From assembly GCA_034435835.1 (NCBI GenBank), contig DAOTWF010000013.1, positions 1-20,987 on the forward strand: a stretch of DNA of 20,987 nucleotides. The letters run 5' to 3'. The position numbers and the translations under genes were made by a program. The notes under the pieces were generated by a model that saw only the letters and a list, made by a program, of their open reading frames with translations, was not told the DNA's origin and made no database searches. The DNA is from CALJTV01 sp034435835 (GTDB taxonomy: Bacteria; Chloroflexota; Dehalococcoidia; GIF9; UBA5629). The stretch's first letter is position 1; every line of letters starts with the position of its first letter. Positions 1 through 7,875 of the stretch are shown piece by piece.

Positions 1-153
1 CTTACAGGATGCCATCCGGAGTTAACTTCTACCGCCAGTACTTGTGCTGTCTAAAATGTAGTGAACGGGTACACTGATTTCCTCTTCGTTCCGCAAACTG
101 GTAGAATATCCCTGTACCTTTTGCCTATCCTTGCCCAAAGCATGAGGAGAAAA

Positions 154-1317
154 ATGTGGATTAGAAAATTTGTATTAGCTATATTAGTTGTCTGCTGTGT
201 CCTGACGCCCTGGGTTCAGGGTTGTAAACCCACTACCCAGAATGCCGAACTACCGGCTGAATTTGATATCGTAACTCAGGCTTGGCAACGGCTACAGCAA
301 GATTATATAGATAAGGATAAACTTGACCCTAAGAAACTAAGCCGAGGTGCTGTCCGGGGTATGCTGGAAGCGCTGGATGACCCCTACAGTGCCTATGTTG
401 AACCTGCAATCAGAGAACTAGAGCTATCCAACTTCGAGGGTAAATTTGAAGGTATCGGTGCTGAGATAACCATTAAGGACCAACAGCTCACGATTGTAAC
501 TCCACTTTCCAATTCACCGGCAGAAAGAGCCGGTCTCAAACCAGGGGACAAAATACTAAAAATAAACGGTGAGCCAACATCAAAAATGAGTTTGATCGAA
601 GCCACGCTGAAAATCAGAGGCCCTAAAGGCACAACAGTCAACCTGACAATCCTTCGTGAAGGCAGCACAGAGCCTTTTGATATCATGATAACCCGCGATG
701 AAATAAAGCTGGAAAGTGTCCTTTACGAGATGAGAGACAATATAGCCTATGTTAAGATAACACGATTTCAAAAATCCACAGGTAAAGACCTGCGCAAGGC
801 ATTAAGAGACATCATCGATAGAGGTGGACAGGGCGTTGTTCTTGACCTTAGAAACAATCCCGGCGGTGTGCTTGAGGCTGCAGTGGACGTGGCAAGCGAG
901 TTTCTAGCTATGGGTACCGTGGCTCAGGTGATCGACAGCAAAGGTAATCAGAGTTCCATACCAGTCAAACCTGGCGGTATTGGCACCAACTTGCATCTCA
1001 TCGTCCTAGTGAACAACGGCAGTGCCAGCGCTAGCGAAATTGTGGCAGGCGCGCTTCAAGACTATGGACGAGCTAAACTGGCTGGGAGCAAGACTTTCGG
1101 CAAAGGCAGTGTTCAGATAGTTAGAGAACTCGATGACGGCTCAGCGCTGCATATAACTGCCTACCGCTGGCTTACACCCCATGGTAAACCAATAGAGAGC
1201 GTCGGCTTGTCACCAGATTTTGCACTCGATCTGGAGGGTGACCAGCTAATTGATTGGGCTATCAACTATCTAAAAAACCTTATCAGAAGCGACTGTCTGA
1301 TAAACAGTTACTCGTGA
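154..1317 (+). CDS. S41 family C-terminal processing peptidase (CtpA/Prc type), probable lipoprotein
   Basis: Serine protease of the C-terminal processing family, acting outside the cytoplasmic membrane. I start it at ATG 154, preceded by GAGGAG at 144-149; the frame is open back to GTG 61, but those residues look unlike a signal peptide. From ATG 154 it is 387 residues: a charged start (WIRK), a hydrophobic stretch, then a lipobox-like VQGC ending at Cys24, so a lipoprotein is likely although Gln at -2 is atypical. A PDZ domain follows at about 88-172 (SPAERAGLKPGD, KINGEP). The S41 core holds LRNNPGG (233-239) and the catalytic set: Ser292 in SASASEI, Lys317 in TFGKGS and Gln321, with the 25- and 4-residue spacings of known CtpB proteins. 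Length is usual for the family. It is alone on its strand and its 3' end faces the his operon. No convincing promoter was found in 1-153. The substrate is unknown. Confidence 0.9.
   Translation: MWIRKFVLAILVVCCVLTPWVQGCKPTTQNAELPAEFDIVTQAWQRLQQDYIDKDKLDPKKLSRGAVRGMLEALDDPYSAYVEPAIRELELSNFEGKFEGIGAEITIKDQQLTIVTPLSNSPAERAGLKPGDKILKINGEPTSKMSLIEATLKIRGPKGTTVNLTILREGSTEPFDIMITRDEIKLESVLYEMRDNIAYVKITRFQKSTGKDLRKALRDIIDRGGQGVVLDLRNNPGGVLEAAVDVASEFLAMGTVAQVIDSKGNQSSIPVKPGGIGTNLHLIVLVNNGSASASEIVAGALQDYGRAKLAGSKTFGKGSVQIVRELDDGSALHITAYRWLTPHGKPIESVGLSPDFALDLEGDQLIDWAINYLKNLIRSDCLINSYS
1272..1303 (-). terminator. Candidate intrinsic terminator of the his operon
   Basis: On the minus strand, a perfect 8-bp stem (TTATCAGA / TCTGATAA, arms 1296-1303 and 1280-1287, 8-nt loop) is followed after two G residues by six T residues (1272-1277). 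The stem is A+T rich, so strength is uncertain. It lies just beyond the nitroreductase stop, inside the 3' coding end of the convergent protease gene. Confidence 0.5.
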
Positions 1318-1337
1318 GCCAAAACAACACCCTGCCT

Positions 1338-2006
1338 TTACAGTCCGCACCACGTTACGATTCTATCCAATGGCTCACGCGAACTCCTGAACTGGTTTGC
1401 TGGGAGATCCCAATCAGGATAACCTATGGCTATACCTACAGCCAGCCTTTTTGAGTGTGGTATGCCGGCAATCTCCCGCACCACATCAGGATATTGAACT
1501 AGTGCACCTTCTATACAGGTGCCAAGCCCGAATTCAAGCGCCACCAACGATATTGTCTGCGTTACCGCACCAATGTTAAACATTGCCCATGAGTCACCAG
1601 AATCCGCCTCTGTGGCTACCAATATCACATTCGGGGCATCAAAGGCGCGCATCATCTTCAAATACCACTCCCGCCGCTTCTCCCTGTCTTCGCGGGCAAA
1701 GCCCAGGAAGGGGTACAAAGCAGACACTAGAGTCACCCGTCGTTCCATGTATATCGCGGGCTGTGAAGAGGTAATGGGGAAATCAGGATTGGGTTCCGCT
1801 CCTGCTAGAAATTTCTGCTGTAAAGCGTCTTTCACCTTTTCAAGCACCTCACCACCCAGCACAAAAAACTCCCACGGCTGAGTGTTCGAACCCGACGGAG
1901 CCCACCTTGCCACATCAAGTATCTGCGCTATAATATCTCTGATCACAGGGGTCGGCTTATAACCTCTGATACTTCTCCTGGTTTTGACGGCTTCTACGAG
2001 CTCCAT
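1338..2006 (-). CDS. Nitroreductase-family FMN oxidoreductase
   Basis: A 222-residue protein of the NfsB/FRase I fold, expected to be a homodimeric FMN-dependent NAD(P)H oxidoreductase in the cytoplasm. The FMN-phosphate motif RRSIRGY is at residues 10-16 and the second flavin segment SGSNTQPWEF at 38-47. The C-terminal half has the usual glycine-rich stretch GLGTCIEG (160-167) and ends with GIAIGYPDWD (191-200). The ATG at 2006 is preceded by AGGAGG with 5-nt spacing, a strong start. It begins 8 nt after the hisB stop, so it is almost certainly the last gene of the his operon. No histidine step needs a nitroreductase, so its real substrate (nitro compound, quinone or flavin) cannot be read from the sequence. 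The family call is firm; the function is open. Confidence 0.9.
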   Translation of the reverse strand: MELVEAVKTRRSIRGYKPTPVIRDIIAQILDVARWAPSGSNTQPWEFFVLGGEVLEKVKDALQQKFLAGAEPNPDFPITSSQPAIYMERRVTLVSALYPFLGFAREDREKRREWYLKMMRAFDAPNVILVATEADSGDSWAMFNIGAVTQTISLVALEFGLGTCIEGALVQYPDVVREIAGIPHSKRLAVGIAIGYPDWDLPANQFRSSREPLDRIVTWCGL

Positions 2007-2014
2007 GGTTCCTC

Positions 2015-2605
2015 CTATGAGTCAATTATGTCTTTAGTGCTCGGCACCCTGTCACCCAGACGCTCGTCAAACCTGGTAGCCATACGAAGCGCCCGGGCTA
2101 GAGCCTTGAATAGGGCTTCAGCCTTGTGGTGGTCATCCATGCCGCTTAGCAGCCGGGCGTGCACACAGACCTTTGCCTCAGAGGCGAAGGAAAGAAAGAA
2201 GTGACGCACCAGGTCGACAGACATTCCGCCAATCTCGCTACCACTAAAAGGTGCTTCGAACACGACGTAACTTCGGCCACCGATATCAACCGCCACTAAC
2301 GCCAGAGCATCGTCCATGGGCACAGCAGCATCTCCCATCCTCACTATCCCACGCTTATCACCTAGTGCCTTGACAAAAGCCCGCCCCAAACAGATAGCCA
2401 CATCTTCAACAATATGATGCTGGTCAGCACCTGTGGCTGACAGCTTTATGTCAAACAAACCATGTTGAGCAAGCTGGCTTATCATGTGGTCGAGGAATCT
2501 TATCCCTGTTGTTATTTCAAACTCGCCTGTGCCGTCAAGGTCGAGTTCTGCCCTGACAGAAGTCTCCTTAGTTTCCCTTGCTATCTTCGCCTTCCTTTCA
2601 ACCAT
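2015..2605 (-). CDS. hisB: Imidazoleglycerol-phosphate dehydratase
   Basis: Monofunctional HisB, 196 residues, the normal size for the dehydratase without the N-terminal phosphatase found in enterobacteria. It converts imidazole glycerol phosphate to imidazole acetol phosphate, the sixth step of histidine synthesis, in the cytoplasm as a Mn-dependent 24-mer. Metal-binding motifs are all visible: FLDHM (37-41), QHG (47-49), DQHHIVED (61-68), HFF (135-137) and DDHHKAEA (157-164). The ATG at 2605 has GAGGT upstream with 6-nt spacing. It follows hisC by 29 nt and precedes the nitroreductase by 8 nt. Since it lacks a phosphatase domain, a separate histidinol-phosphatase must exist elsewhere. Confidence 0.97.
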   Translation of the reverse strand: MVERKAKIARETKETSVRAELDLDGTGEFEITTGIRFLDHMISQLAQHGLFDIKLSATGADQHHIVEDVAICLGRAFVKALGDKRGIVRMGDAAVPMDDALALVAVDIGGRSYVVFEAPFSGSEIGGMSVDLVRHFFLSFASEAKVCVHARLLSGMDDHHKAEALFKALARALRMATRFDERLGDRVPSTKDIIDS

Positions 2606-2634
2606 CTATCGACCTCACATCCTTGCGGTAAATA

Positions 2635-3726
2635 TTAGCACACGTCCTTTAAGGCAGCAATCAGAGCATCTGTGTGTTCCGGCTTACCAGCACTGATGCG
2701 CAGACAGTCACTCAGCCCCGGTACATCAAAATAGCGGATAAATATGCCCCTGCGCTGTAACTCCCTGTGTATTTTTTTGGCTTCGCCATTAAGTACTCTA
2801 CAAAGGACAAAGTTAGCCTGCGATGGGTAAACTTTGAGCCACGCGAAACGGCTCAATTCTTTAACCAGTCTTTCCCTCTCGTTAATTATGGCTTGGATAA
2901 TGCTACGAAAATACTTTATGTCCTTCAACGATTCCAGTGCTGCTACCTGTGCAGCGCAGTTTACATTATACGGCTGCTTTATCTTCATGAGATTTCGAGC
3001 AATATCAACCGGGAAAATCCCGTAGCCGACTCTTAGCCCCGCTAAGCCAGCCCACTTGCTAAAGGTCCTTAAAACCACTAAGTTATCATATCGCGCAACC
3101 AGACCAGCTACAGTAACACCACTGAATTCAAAGTAAGCTTCGTCGACCACCACCACAGCATCACCATCCAGAAGATCACAAATTTCACTTTCCGGTGTAA
3201 TATTGCCTGAAGGATTGTTCGGTGAAGCAATAAATATAACCTTGGCATTGTCACCGAGAGCTTTCTTAATAGCAAGGACATCTATCGAGAAGTCTTCCCT
3301 CCTGGGCACATTAACCACTACCCCACCACACACACCGGTGCTGAAAGAATACATACCAAAAGTAGGCGGGCAATTGATGACCCTGTCAGCAGGTTCAATA
3401 AATAAACGTAGTATCAAGTCAATAAGCTCATCGCTGCCACTGCCGATGACTATGTGCTCCGAGCTCACACCCACATACTCAGCAAGTGCCTTGCGTAGCT
3501 CCCGCTGCTCAGGATCGGGATAAAGGTGGTAGTATTCATATTTAGCCATGGCTTGTCGAGACCTTTTAGAACAACCGTAAGGGTTCTCATTGCCATCAAG
3601 CTTTACCACCTTTTCTGGCGAAACTTCTACACGCTGACTGAGAACTTCAGTAGGCTCAATAGGCACATAAGGTTCGATCTCTCTGACGTCTTTCCTCATA
3701 AGCTTCCACACTTGTCGAGACAACAT
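2635..3726 (-). CDS. hisC: Histidinol-phosphate aminotransferase
   Basis: Class I/II PLP-dependent aminotransferase, 363 residues, full length. It transfers an amino group from glutamate to imidazole acetol phosphate to give histidinol phosphate. Visible features are LDGNENPYG near residues 43-51, the SPNNPSG loop (168-174), the PLP-contacting Asp195 in VVDEAYFEF, the Schiff-base Lys224 in FSKWAGLAGLRVGYG, and Arg343 in LRISAG for the substrate carboxylate. The hisC assignment rests on LRTFSKWAGLAGLR and on its place between hisD and hisB. ATG 3726 has GGAG upstream with 5-nt spacing; Met10 (3699) is an alternative. The gap from the hisD stop is 17 nt, so it is operonic. Confidence 0.96.
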   Translation of the reverse strand: MLSRQVWKLMRKDVREIEPYVPIEPTEVLSQRVEVSPEKVVKLDGNENPYGCSKRSRQAMAKYEYYHLYPDPEQRELRKALAEYVGVSSEHIVIGSGSDELIDLILRLFIEPADRVINCPPTFGMYSFSTGVCGGVVVNVPRREDFSIDVLAIKKALGDNAKVIFIASPNNPSGNITPESEICDLLDGDAVVVVDEAYFEFSGVTVAGLVARYDNLVVLRTFSKWAGLAGLRVGYGIFPVDIARNLMKIKQPYNVNCAAQVAALESLKDIKYFRSIIQAIINERERLVKELSRFAWLKVYPSQANFVLCRVLNGEAKKIHRELQRRGIFIRYFDVPGLSDCLRISAGKPEHTDALIAALKDVC

Positions 3727-3743
3727 AGTTACTCCATGAAAGG

Positions 3744-5048
3744 TTACAGCATCCTCATCCTTATGGCTTTGGCATGACCAGATAGCCCCTCAGCCTCAGC
3801 CATAGCTATAGCAGCCTCACCCAGACGCTTCACGGCATCGCTGTCCAGAGCCACAATATTCGTAATCTTAAGGAAGTCTTCCACACCTAACGGTGAACTA
3901 AAACGGGCACTGCCACCGGTAGGCAACACATGGCTGGGCCCCGCAATATAGTCGCCCAGCGCCGCCGCGCAGCCACCGACAAAAATACAACCAGCACTAT
4001 GTATCTTCTCGACATAGCCAGCAGCCCCTTTTAGCATCAGCGACACATGTTCTGGCGCACACAGATTGACCAGCTCAATAGCTTCATCCACGCTGTCCAC
4101 CACCGCTATCACGCACCTCTCAATCGACTCGCTGGCGATGCTCTTCCGCTCCAGTGATTCTAGCTGCCGCTCTATCTCTGCAACCACGTCTCTGGCAATT
4201 CTCGAGGAAACCGTTATTAAAGCTGTGAAGGTTTGCACATCGTGCTCAGCTTGGGCAAGGAGGTCGGCCGCACATAAATTTGGGTCGGCAGTCTCGTCAG
4301 CTACTATCATCATTTCACTAGGTCCAGCAAGACTTTCAATGTCAACCGCCCCGAACACCAATTTTTTTGCCAGAACAACAAATATGTTCCCGGGGCCGCA
4401 AATCTTATCCACCTTTGGGACAGATTCTGTCCCAAACGCTAAAGCGGCGATAGCCTGCGCGCCACCAATACGAAAAACGCGGTCAACGCCGGCAATGTCC
4501 GCTGCCACAAGGGTCAAAGGGTGAACAGTGCCACTTTTGTTAGGCGGCGTTGCCATTATGGTCTCTCCGACCCCAGCTATCCGGGCTGGGATAGCAGTCA
4601 TCAATACCGTAGAAGGATAAGAGGCGGTACCACCGGGCACATAAATGCCTGCCCTCCTCAGTGGACTTACCTGTCTCCCCAAACCTTCACTTAAAAAATT
4701 GACAGACAGCTTATCTTTGCAGATAGAATGGAAGTCTCTTATTCTATCGGCAGCCAGCCGCAACGCCGATATTAGCTTCTTATCCACTGCATTATAAGCC
4801 TCTGATATATCTGTTTTGCTTACTTCCAGCGAGTCAAGCCTGACCCCATCGAGCTTCCTAGTGTACTCAAATAGGGCGCTATCACCTTTGGCATGGACGT
4901 TCCTGACTATTTCGTTAACCACTTGTAGTGCGGAAAGCTCCCTCGACCTCCGCTGTCTTTTGCCAGAAAACGAGATATAACGCCCATACTCGGGAATCTC
5001 CCTCTCGAGTAACTTTCTGGCATCTTCAAAACCTTTTACCAACTTCAC
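3744..5048 (-). CDS. hisD: Histidinol dehydrogenase
   Basis: Zinc-dependent HisD, 434 residues, catalysing the last two oxidations (histidinol to histidinal to histidine) with NAD+. All key residues of the family are present: zinc ligands Gln266 and His269 (AQAEH), Asp366 (ALGDY) and His425 (SGHA), with the catalytic pair Glu333-His334 in APEHVSL. The NAD/substrate motif GPGNIFV is at 219-225 and the signature AGPSEM at 241-246. Translation starts at GTG 5048, directly abutting the TAA of hisG with no gap; a GGAG 8 nt upstream lies within the end of hisG, so the two are probably translationally coupled. Nothing is truncated. Confidence 0.97.
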   Translation of the reverse strand: MKLVKGFEDARKLLEREIPEYGRYISFSGKRQRRSRELSALQVVNEIVRNVHAKGDSALFEYTRKLDGVRLDSLEVSKTDISEAYNAVDKKLISALRLAADRIRDFHSICKDKLSVNFLSEGLGRQVSPLRRAGIYVPGGTASYPSTVLMTAIPARIAGVGETIMATPPNKSGTVHPLTLVAADIAGVDRVFRIGGAQAIAALAFGTESVPKVDKICGPGNIFVVLAKKLVFGAVDIESLAGPSEMMIVADETADPNLCAADLLAQAEHDVQTFTALITVSSRIARDVVAEIERQLESLERKSIASESIERCVIAVVDSVDEAIELVNLCAPEHVSLMLKGAAGYVEKIHSAGCIFVGGCAAALGDYIAGPSHVLPTGGSARFSSPLGVEDFLKITNIVALDSDAVKRLGEAAIAMAEAEGLSGHAKAIRMRML

Positions 5049-6488
5049 TTACTTAACTCCGACTGCCCTGCTGAAAACCTTTACTAGCTCAGAAATTTTT
5101 TCTTTTTTTAGCGGATCTCTAAGGCTATCCTTGTTCCCGATGACACAGGCCGTAGACTCGAACAGAGTATCAACTATCTTTAAACCGTGCTCAGCCAATG
5201 TCCTACCGGTCTGAGTGTTCTCAATAAGAAGGTCGGCATCTTCAGGCAGAAAAGCTTCACTCGCCCCCCACGTAGGAATCAGCCTGTATCCGGAGAAATG
5301 ATTATCACGAAGATACTTATCAGCAATATTCACATACTCCGAAGCCACTCGAAGGGTAAGCAACTTTTTAGACCTTACAAGGCGCCTCAAACCGGCAATA
5401 TCATCTACTGGTAGATCCTGGCTGGTCACAGCCACCACCTTTACACGCCCAAAGTCCAGATCAAATAGCTTCATAACCGGGCTTGAAGGAAATCTGTACA
5501 CATGATCAAGGAACCAGTCCACACCGGTGATGGCAAGGTCAAAATTACCGTTAGCTACTTGTAATGGCATATCTTGAGGCCTGATAACCTTCACACGCAA
5601 CCAGTCAATAGCACACCAAGGTCTTCGGTCAAGTACATCCGAAGAATAACCTTTCAATTTAAATCCAACCCGGTTCAAAAATTCCAGAGTAGGAGTCTGT
5701 TGATGGCCATCTGGTAATGCCAACCAAATGTTACCTGGCTGCACGCTAGGACGAAAACCATTGACAGTCTTCTTCGCACCTAATCTGATCTTCAGCCATG
5801 GTTTACTTCTTCGAACCAAGGCACCGCTGAAAATGTCCACTATCCAGCTCAGGTCCTTTGCCTCCCAACTGATCTTGTTAGCTACAAGAAAGGCACTTGT
5901 CTGGAGTACGTTCGTTAATGGCAACAAATTCTGCGCAACAATCTCAGCTTCGCTTTCTGCCCACAACAAAGCGATTTCAGCATTCTCAGGAGGATAGACC
6001 TCAGCCGCACCCCACACTGGAAAAATTTTGAACTTCCGCAATCTGAACCTCAGAGCCATCGTTTCCGCCAAATTTGGATACTCAGTCACAATACGTATGG
6101 TATGGCACTGATTCAGCAGTCTCTGGAAATCGCTTATTTCGCCAAACTTACTTGAGGTAACATAAATGCCACCTCTTCCGTACCCTAAGTCAAGCAACTT
6201 CAGCAATGGACTGCTTGGATATTTGCTCACCAGTTCCTCTATCCAATCCAGACCACATATCCCCAAGTCATAGTTGCCAATAGACACCTGTACAGGTATA
6301 TCTTTTTCCTGGAAAACCTTTGCCGAAACGAAAGGACGCTCAGGTGACTGCAGTCGATAGATCCGTGACTCTTCACTATATCTTGCAAACTCGATTCCCG
6401 CCTCTCTAAGAAAGCAAGCAGTAGCTGACAGAAATCTGCCCTTAGGCAAAGCGATCTTGATGGGGGAGAGGACACTGCTACCCAGCAA
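5049..6488 (-). CDS. hisG: ATP phosphoribosyltransferase, tandem two-domain HisG
   Basis: First step of histidine synthesis: ATP plus PRPP to phosphoribosyl-ATP. Normal HisG is about 210 residues (short form, needs HisZ) or about 290 (long form). This one is 479 residues and is two short-form catalytic domains in a row: copy 1 at about 10-226, linker 227-252, copy 2 at about 253-479. The halves align without gaps over long blocks; for example residues 63-105 and 306-348 share 23 of 43 residues, including PSSP and DW. Copy 1 keeps the N-terminal ALPKGR motif (13-18) but has SEAEI where the PRPP loop should be. Copy 2 keeps the loop (TGRTL, 427-431) and RPQD (303-306) but reads PDGH for PKGR. 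There is no long-form regulatory domain, in line with hisZ next door. GTG 6500 is in frame but lies inside the ribosome site, so I prefer TTG 6488. Family firm; exact start uncertain. Confidence 0.92.
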   Translation of the reverse strand: MLGSSVLSPIKIALPKGRFLSATACFLREAGIEFARYSEESRIYRLQSPERPFVSAKVFQEKDIPVQVSIGNYDLGICGLDWIEELVSKYPSSPLLKLLDLGYGRGGIYVTSSKFGEISDFQRLLNQCHTIRIVTEYPNLAETMALRFRLRKFKIFPVWGAAEVYPPENAEIALLWAESEAEIVAQNLLPLTNVLQTSAFLVANKISWEAKDLSWIVDIFSGALVRRSKPWLKIRLGAKKTVNGFRPSVQPGNIWLALPDGHQQTPTLEFLNRVGFKLKGYSSDVLDRRPWCAIDWLRVKVIRPQDMPLQVANGNFDLAITGVDWFLDHVYRFPSSPVMKLFDLDFGRVKVVAVTSQDLPVDDIAGLRRLVRSKKLLTLRVASEYVNIADKYLRDNHFSGYRLIPTWGASEAFLPEDADLLIENTQTGRTLAEHGLKIVDTLFESTACVIGNKDSLRDPLKKEKISELVKVFSRAVGVK

Positions 6489-6492
6489 GCGC

Positions 6493-7746
6493 TTACTCAC
6501 CTCCTATAACATCGATCACACGCTCAATCGAACGCACTCTTCGCCTTCGCTGACTTTCTTTGTCAACCACCAAGAATTCCTCTGGTTTGTCTCGTATCTT
6601 AATTAACCATCGACACGGTGGTATTAACCTGACATCAGCAAAGCTGAACTCGACTAAATAGCCCTGCTTACGGAGCATGCCTGCAAGCGTAAACCCGATC
6701 CTAATAGTCTCTGGCGTGTCCTTCTCACACCTGAGTACAACCTTTTTGTCACCACTTTGCTCTTTCCCACCTGAAACCAAAGTCATCAAGGGATCCATAT
6801 ATAAGGCAAATCCACAAGCAGGTACACGCTTACCACCGATGAGCGACAGCAGATTATCATACCTGCCACCACTACCGACCTTCTTCCCTGCACATAGAAA
6901 CTGGAAACATACGCCTGTGTAGTATTCAAAACCCCTTACAGAGCTGATGTCGATTCGGTATCTTACACCTAAGGCATCAAGCAGTTCAACGACCCGGGTG
7001 AATGCATCAAGCGCTGACCTGATGCTTCGTGGCAAACGAGGCAAAGATTGCAAGTTTCTAACAAACGCGGAGCGCGTCCCTTTCGAGCTTAAGACCAGCG
7101 ACAAAAATTCCTGCACAGCAGGCTCATATAACTTAATCCGAGCCAGTGCTTCCCAATCACCATCAAGCACCCTGTCCAGCAGCCTAGCCCTCTCTTCAGG
7201 ATCCAGCTTCAATTCCCGCACCAGCGCTTCAAGCACGCCGGCATGGGAGAGCAAAATCTCAACATTATCCAATCCCAGATTATGTAAAATTTCAACGGCC
7301 AGCGCCACTATCTCCACATCTGCACCCGGTGGGCTACTATCTATGAACTCAACTCCGCACTGCCAGCGTTCCCTATTTTCGGTACCTGTCTCTTCGAAAA
7401 CAAAAACATTGGTAACATAAAACAGCCTAGCCGGTTTCCAACGAGACGGGTTCTCCGCGTACATCCGGGCGATAGGAATCGTTCCATCTGGCCGCAACAC
7501 CACACGCTCACCACTCCATCCATCCCAATCAAGAAAGGAGTACACACGGCTCAGCATGCTCGGAGTAAGCATGCCTGCGGCCGTGAACAGAGACAAGTAT
7601 TCCAATGTAGGTGTCCGCACCTCACGATAACCCCAGTTTAGGCACGAGCGACAGAAGACACCCTCAATATGTCGGAATACCCCCAGATCTTCAGGCAGTA
7701 AATCCCGCGCCCCTTTACATCTTTGACTGACTGGTTTTGTTTCCAT
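6493..7746 (-). CDS. hisZ: ATP phosphoribosyltransferase regulatory subunit (histidyl-tRNA synthetase-like)
   Basis: HisZ is a class II histidyl-tRNA synthetase paralogue that binds short HisG, is required for its activity and carries histidine feedback inhibition. The 417-residue protein has the synthetase-like core: KGARDLLPED (11-20), RPDGTIPIAR (85-94), the histidine-site segment RGFEYYTG (271-278) and GSGGRYDNLL (291-300). The motif 2 arginine expected after VF is replaced by valine (VFVFEE, 114-119), which argues against tRNA charging and for HisZ over HisS. A C-terminal region at about 335-417 resembles a degenerate anticodon-binding domain. It is first in the operon and its stop is embedded in the hisG ribosome site. 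ATG 7746 has only GAGG at 1-nt spacing, so its initiation signal is poor. A diverged HisS is the alternative, but position beside hisG favours HisZ. Confidence 0.88.
   Translation of the reverse strand: METKPVSQRCKGARDLLPEDLGVFRHIEGVFCRSCLNWGYREVRTPTLEYLSLFTAAGMLTPSMLSRVYSFLDWDGWSGERVVLRPDGTIPIARMYAENPSRWKPARLFYVTNVFVFEETGTENRERWQCGVEFIDSSPPGADVEIVALAVEILHNLGLDNVEILLSHAGVLEALVRELKLDPEERARLLDRVLDGDWEALARIKLYEPAVQEFLSLVLSSKGTRSAFVRNLQSLPRLPRSIRSALDAFTRVVELLDALGVRYRIDISSVRGFEYYTGVCFQFLCAGKKVGSGGRYDNLLSLIGGKRVPACGFALYMDPLMTLVSGGKEQSGDKKVVLRCEKDTPETIRIGFTLAGMLRKQGYLVEFSFADVRLIPPCRWLIKIRDKPEEFLVVDKESQRRRRVRSIERVIDVIGGE
6497..6505 (-). promoter_or_regulatory. Ribosome binding site deciding the hisG start
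   Basis: AGGAGGTGA on the minus strand is a full complement to the 16S anti-Shine-Dalgarno sequence and overlaps the last codons of hisZ. GTG 6500 uses the last G of AGGAGG, so it cannot be served by this site. TTG 6488 sits 11 nt after AGGAGG. Reinitiation at the GTG after hisZ terminates remains possible. Confidence 0.55.
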
Positions 7747-7765
7747 GCCTCATATAAGTTCACCT

Positions 7766-7795
7766 ATTCTACACTAACTTTTTTGCTATGTTCAA
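7766..7795 (-). promoter_or_regulatory. Putative promoter of the his operon
   Basis: On the minus strand, TTGAAC (7790-7795) is separated by 18 nt from TAGAAT (7766-7771), matching the housekeeping consensus at 4/6 and 5/6. The predicted start near 7759 leaves about 13 nt before the hisZ ATG. This leaves no room for a his leader peptide, attenuator or T-box. Confidence 0.5.
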
Positions 7796-7826
7796 TGTAG
7801 CACCACAGGCAGGCGAAAAGGACACA

Positions 7827-7855
7827 TTGCTACTGTTAGGATAGTAAACTATAAT
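7827..7855 (+). promoter_or_regulatory. Putative promoter of the nfeD-slipin pair
   Basis: TTGCTA (7827-7832), a 17-nt spacer, and a perfect TATAAT (7850-7855). Transcription is predicted to begin near 7862, giving a leader of about 14 nt that contains AAGG 7 nt before ATG 7876. Confidence 0.6.
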
Positions 7856-7875
7856 TATTGTATTAAGGTCAGCCG

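Noticed and set aside
1..60. Possible end of an upstream gene at the left edge
   Set aside because: All three plus frames close within about 75 nt and none gives a recognisable C-terminus; too little sequence to assign.
61..153. GTG 61 as the S41 protease start
   Set aside because: It adds 31 residues that spoil the signal peptide and has no ribosome site; ATG 154 has GAGGAG just upstream.
1313..1379. 8-bp inverted repeat CGTGAGCC / GGCTCACG across the protease-nitroreductase junction
   Set aside because: The loop is 51 nt and one arm lies in the nitroreductase coding sequence; likely chance.
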